64,000 nt of DNA from the NCBI RefSeq assembly GCF_001667115.1, contig NZ_LZIJ01000183.1, positions 1 to 64,000 of the forward strand, in the 5' to 3' direction. A model generated the notes under the pieces. The model was not told the DNA's origin and did no database searches. It saw only the letters and a list, made by a program, of their open reading frames with translations. Position numbers and translations under genes: made by a program. This document shows, piece by piece, positions 61,620-64,000 of this stretch; within the stretch, counting starts at the first letter, position 1; each line of letters opens with the position of its first letter. This stretch comes from Mycobacterium sp. 852002-51163_SCH5372311. GTDB taxonomy: Bacteria > Actinomycetota > Actinomycetes > Mycobacteriales > Mycobacteriaceae.

Positions 61620-63136
61620 CGAATTTCCCTTTCTTGACGTGCCGGCTCCCAGGCCGGCAACAGCCAGCCGACGACGATTGCCGCGCCCAGCGCGATGCCC
61701 GCGCAGACCAGCGAGCTGGCCTGCAGGCCGTCCAGGAATGCGTGATTGACGGCGTCGCGGACGGACTCGGCTTGTTTTGCGGGCAATTGCTCGATCACCC
61801 TGTGCGCCAGCGCCATTGAGTGCCGCATCGCCTCGGTGGGCAGCCCTGGCGCCGTGTCGAGATGTCCCGAGTACACCGAGGCGAAGATGCTGCCCGCGAT
61901 GGCAACGCCGAGGGTGCCGCCGAGTTCGCGGGTGGTGTCGTTGACGGCCGAGCCGACGCCGGCCTTGTCGGCGGAGAGCGATCCCATGATGGCCTCGGTG
62001 GCCGGCGCCGTCGTCAAGCCGAGCCCGCCACCGAGCAACAGCATCTGCGCGGCGATTTCGATGTATGGCGTGGCCGCGTCGGCCGTGGACGCCCATGCCA
62101 GCCCCGCGGCGAACACGGTCAGGCCCGCGGCGACGACGGTGGTGGTGCCGATTCGTTCGACCAGTCGCGGTCCCAGGATGCTGGCCAGGGCGATGGACGC
62201 GGCGACCGGCAGTAGTCGCACGCCGGTCTGAAAGGCCGTGTAGTTCTTGATGAATTGGAAGTACTGGGTGATGACGAAGATGAAGCCGAACAGTGTCAGG
62301 AACCCGGCGGTCACGGCCAGGCTACCGCCGGAGAACCGGCGGTTGAAGAACACCGTGACGTCCAGCATGGGGTGGGTGGTGTGCCGCTCCCACAGTGCGA
62401 ACCCCGCGAGAACGATTGCCGAGATCGCGAATCCGATGACGGTCCGTGCGTCGGTCCATCCCCAGGTGGGCGCCTCGATGACGGTGTAGACCAGCGTCGT
62501 GATGCCGGCTGCCGACAACAGCAACCCAGGCGCGTCGACGCGCGGCGCGGCCGGGTCGCGCGAGGTCGGAACGAACAGGATGCCGCCGACGATCGCCAGC
62601 GCCGCGATCGGGATGTTGACCATGAAAATCGAGCCCCACCAGAAGTGCTCGAGCAGCCAGCCGCCGCTGATCGGGCCCACCGCCACCCCGACGCCGACCA
62701 TGGCCGCCCACAGCCCGATCGCCTTGGCGCGCGGAGCCGGATCGGTGAAGATATTGGTGATCAACCCCAGCGTGGTCGGGAAGATCACCGCCGCACCCAC
62801 GCCCATGGCTGCTCGGGCGGCTATCAGTGCGTTGGCCGAATCCGACTGTGCGGCAACGGCAGACGTGAGGGCGAACAGGGCCAGTCCTGAGTTGAGCCAG
62901 CCACGCCTGCCGTAGCGGTCGGACAGGCTGCCGACCGACAGCAGCAGGCCGGACATGACCAGGGTGTAGGCGTCGACGATCCATTGCAGCTGGGCGGTGT
63001 CGGCGCCGAGTTCGCGCGACAGGGTGGGGAGCGCGACGTTGACGATGGTGGCGTCGACGCTGATGACAAAGACCCCGAGGCAGATGACCGCGAGTGCGGG
63101 AATGGGATGGTTTCGGAGCATCGGCTCGGTGCGCAT
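61616..63136 (-). CDS. DHA2-family MFS multidrug exporter (EmrB/QacA type)
   Basis: 506 residues from the ATG at 63136 (RTEPMLRNHPIPALAV), about 14 membrane helices. Motif D1 SVDATIVNVALPTLSREL and motif A GSLSDRYGRRGWL are present, as is motif C in GVGVAVGPISGGWLLEHF. It should export hydrophobic drugs or metabolites by proton antiport. It leads the operon divergent from the HxlR regulator. Confidence 0.92.
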   Translation of the reverse strand: MRTEPMLRNHPIPALAVICLGVFVISVDATIVNVALPTLSRELGADTAQLQWIVDAYTLVMSGLLLSVGSLSDRYGRRGWLNSGLALFALTSAVAAQSDSANALIAARAAMGVGAAVIFPTTLGLITNIFTDPAPRAKAIGLWAAMVGVGVAVGPISGGWLLEHFWWGSIFMVNIPIAALAIVGGILFVPTSRDPAAPRVDAPGLLLSAAGITTLVYTVIEAPTWGWTDARTVIGFAISAIVLAGFALWERHTTHPMLDVTVFFNRRFSGGSLAVTAGFLTLFGFIFVITQYFQFIKNYTAFQTGVRLLPVAASIALASILGPRLVERIGTTTVVAAGLTVFAAGLAWASTADAATPYIEIAAQMLLLGGGLGLTTAPATEAIMGSLSADKAGVGSAVNDTTRELGGTLGVAIAGSIFASVYSGHLDTAPGLPTEAMRHSMALAHRVIEQLPAKQAESVRDAVNHAFLDGLQASSLVCAGIALGAAIVVGWLLPAWEPARQEREIR

Positions 63137-63215
63137 GGACAAGACACTAAAGTTAATAGACAAATAAATCAAGTACCTAGTAGAAAAAGATGTCCAGCCT
63201 TGTTAACGTGTTGGG
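63137..63215. promoter_or_regulatory. AT-rich divergent promoter region between the MFS and HxlR genes
   Basis: 79 bases, with about 45 A/T-rich bases (63140-63190), strikingly unlike the surroundings. This suits overlapping promoters. I could not define a clear palindromic operator. Confidence 0.5.
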
Positions 63216-63857
63216 GTGCCCCCTCGCCGGAACTACAACCAGAACTGTCCGATCGCCCGCGGGCTCGATGTCCTCGGTGAGCGGTGGACGTTGCTGATCC
63301 TGCGGGAGCTGGTCGGCGGCGCTCGCCGTTATGGTGACCTGCGCGACGAGCTACCGGGTATCGCCACCAATCTGCTGGCCGAGCGCCTCAAGGAACTGCA
63401 AGACGCCGGGCTCGTCGACCGCGCCGACCTGCCGGCCCCGATCGGGCGGACCGTGTACACCCTCAGCGACCTGGGCTGGCAGCGGGTGCTGCCGATTCTG
63501 CAGAGCATCGCATGGTTCGGGCTGGACCGGCTGGACCCGATCGGGGACGGCCCGGCATCGCCGTTGAACGGGTTCCTGGCCGGCATCCTGTTGGGCTTCA
63601 ACTCGCGTCAGGCGGCCGGTCTGGAGGTGACGTGCCGGGTCGAGATCGACGGCCGCCGTTTCGAATTCGCGGTGACCGAAGGTCGTCTCGGCCCGGCTCA
63701 CGGCGAACCCGCGGTGACGATCAACGCCAGCGCCACCGACCTGGTCACCGCGCGACTGGGAGCGACCGAAGGTAAGCGCAGGGCGGCGCTCCGGCGCATC
63801 GACTGCAAGGGCGACCCCGATGCCGTCGGCGCGGTGCGTAAAGCGTTTTCGCTGTAG
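63216..63857 (+). CDS. HxlR-family transcriptional regulator with C-terminal SCP2-like domain
   Basis: 213 residues, GTG start. Winged HTH (YNQNCPIARGLDVLGERWTLLILREL, DELPGIATNLLAERLKELQDAGL) to about residue 100; the C-terminal ~95 residues (FNSRQAAGLEVTCRVEIDGR, PAVTINASATDLVTARLG) resemble a sterol-carrier-like ligand domain. Likely represses the divergent exporter operon and responds to a hydrophobic ligand (inference). Confidence 0.9.
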   Translation: MPPRRNYNQNCPIARGLDVLGERWTLLILRELVGGARRYGDLRDELPGIATNLLAERLKELQDAGLVDRADLPAPIGRTVYTLSDLGWQRVLPILQSIAWFGLDRLDPIGDGPASPLNGFLAGILLGFNSRQAAGLEVTCRVEIDGRRFEFAVTEGRLGPAHGEPAVTINASATDLVTARLGATEGKRRAALRRIDCKGDPDAVGAVRKAFSL

Positions 63858-63869
63858 GTGTCAAGCGTT

Positions 63870-64000
63870 TCAATCTTGGGTCGCGAGCAGGGCGGCGATG
63901 AGTGCGTGTGCGATGAACTTGCCGTATCGCCCCGCCGACCAACCGCGTTCGATGACGAGAAGCTCGTAGAGCTCGGGCGCGTGATACGTCCACAGGACGT
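63870..64000 (-). CDS. C-terminal end of a probable TetR regulator (5' part outside window)
   Basis: The last 43 codons of a leftward gene, ending at TGA 63872-63870: VLWTYHAPELYELLVIERGW and GRYGKFIAHALIAALLATQD. This matches the end of many mycobacterial TetR proteins. Convergent with the HxlR gene after 12 bases. Confidence 0.65.
   Translation of the reverse strand, partial: VLWTYHAPELYELLVIERGWSAGRYGKFIAHALIAALLATQD

Noticed and set aside
1..64000. tRNA genes, CRISPR arrays, intact insertion sequences or prophage genes
   Set aside because: No cloverleaf-like sequences, regular spacer repeats, transposase or integrase motifs were seen by eye; a computed search could still find a short tRNA.

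Overview
This window is from a slow-growing, non-tuberculous Mycobacterium. GC content is high, and long stretches match the Mycobacterium tuberculosis (Mtb) region Rv3449 to Rv3400 in gene order and near-identical protein motifs (Mtb numbers are from memory; the + strand here is the complement of Mtb numbering). No tRNA, rRNA, CRISPR array or intact insertion sequence was seen.

Layout. (1) 1-8193: ESX-4 type VII secretion locus: mycP4 (cut by the window edge) and eccD4 leftward; eccC4, an Rv3446c-like gene, esxU and esxT rightward. (2) 8236-12596: terminator and promoter, then rplM, rpsI, glmM and two small actinobacterial genes (Rv3440c- and Rv3439c-like). (3) 12600-15540: leftward block with an F420-type LLM oxidoreductase, an alpha/beta-hydrolase-like protein, a DUF2510 protein and an unrecognised pair of small genes. 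(4) 15815-27332: core metabolism and translation: glmS, two membrane proteins, nnr, gadB, alr, a hydrolase and tsaE-tsaB-rimI-tsaD (t6A tRNA modification). (5) 27348-30378: a secreted C39-like protein, then the HrcA/CIRCE-controlled groES and groEL1.

(6) 30.4-46.35 kb: about 16 kb of accessory DNA between groEL1 and whiB3, which are neighbours in Mtb. It holds a membrane adenylate cyclase followed by a decayed second copy of the groEL1 3' end, a SodC-like lipoprotein that lost its metal ligands, a mycofactocin-type dehydrogenase, an LLM oxidoreductase, two TetR regulators, a Ddn-like protein, a phosphotransferase coupled to a 2165-residue cyclase/ATPase protein with four tandem ~275-residue C-terminal repeats, and a MazEF5-like toxin-antitoxin pair. 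This is the most novel part of the window.

(7) 46413-54653: whiB3, an Rv3415c-like gene, sigD with its anti-sigma gene rsdA, a DUF5319 protein, guaB2, guaB3 and choD. (8) 54655-64000: Rv3406-like sulfatase and its divergent TetR with twin operators, a GH65 phosphorylase with beta-phosphoglucomutase, then a leftward operon (MFS exporter, NmrA-like protein, an apparently internally deleted methyltransferase, a methyltransferase) divergent from a HxlR regulator. The window ends in the C-terminus of another regulator-like gene.

Two kinds of small repeat recur. Intergenic hairpins built on GCGAGCAGACGC appear three times, and short MIRU-like or tandem elements sit inside operons (tsaE/tsaB and groES/groEL1).
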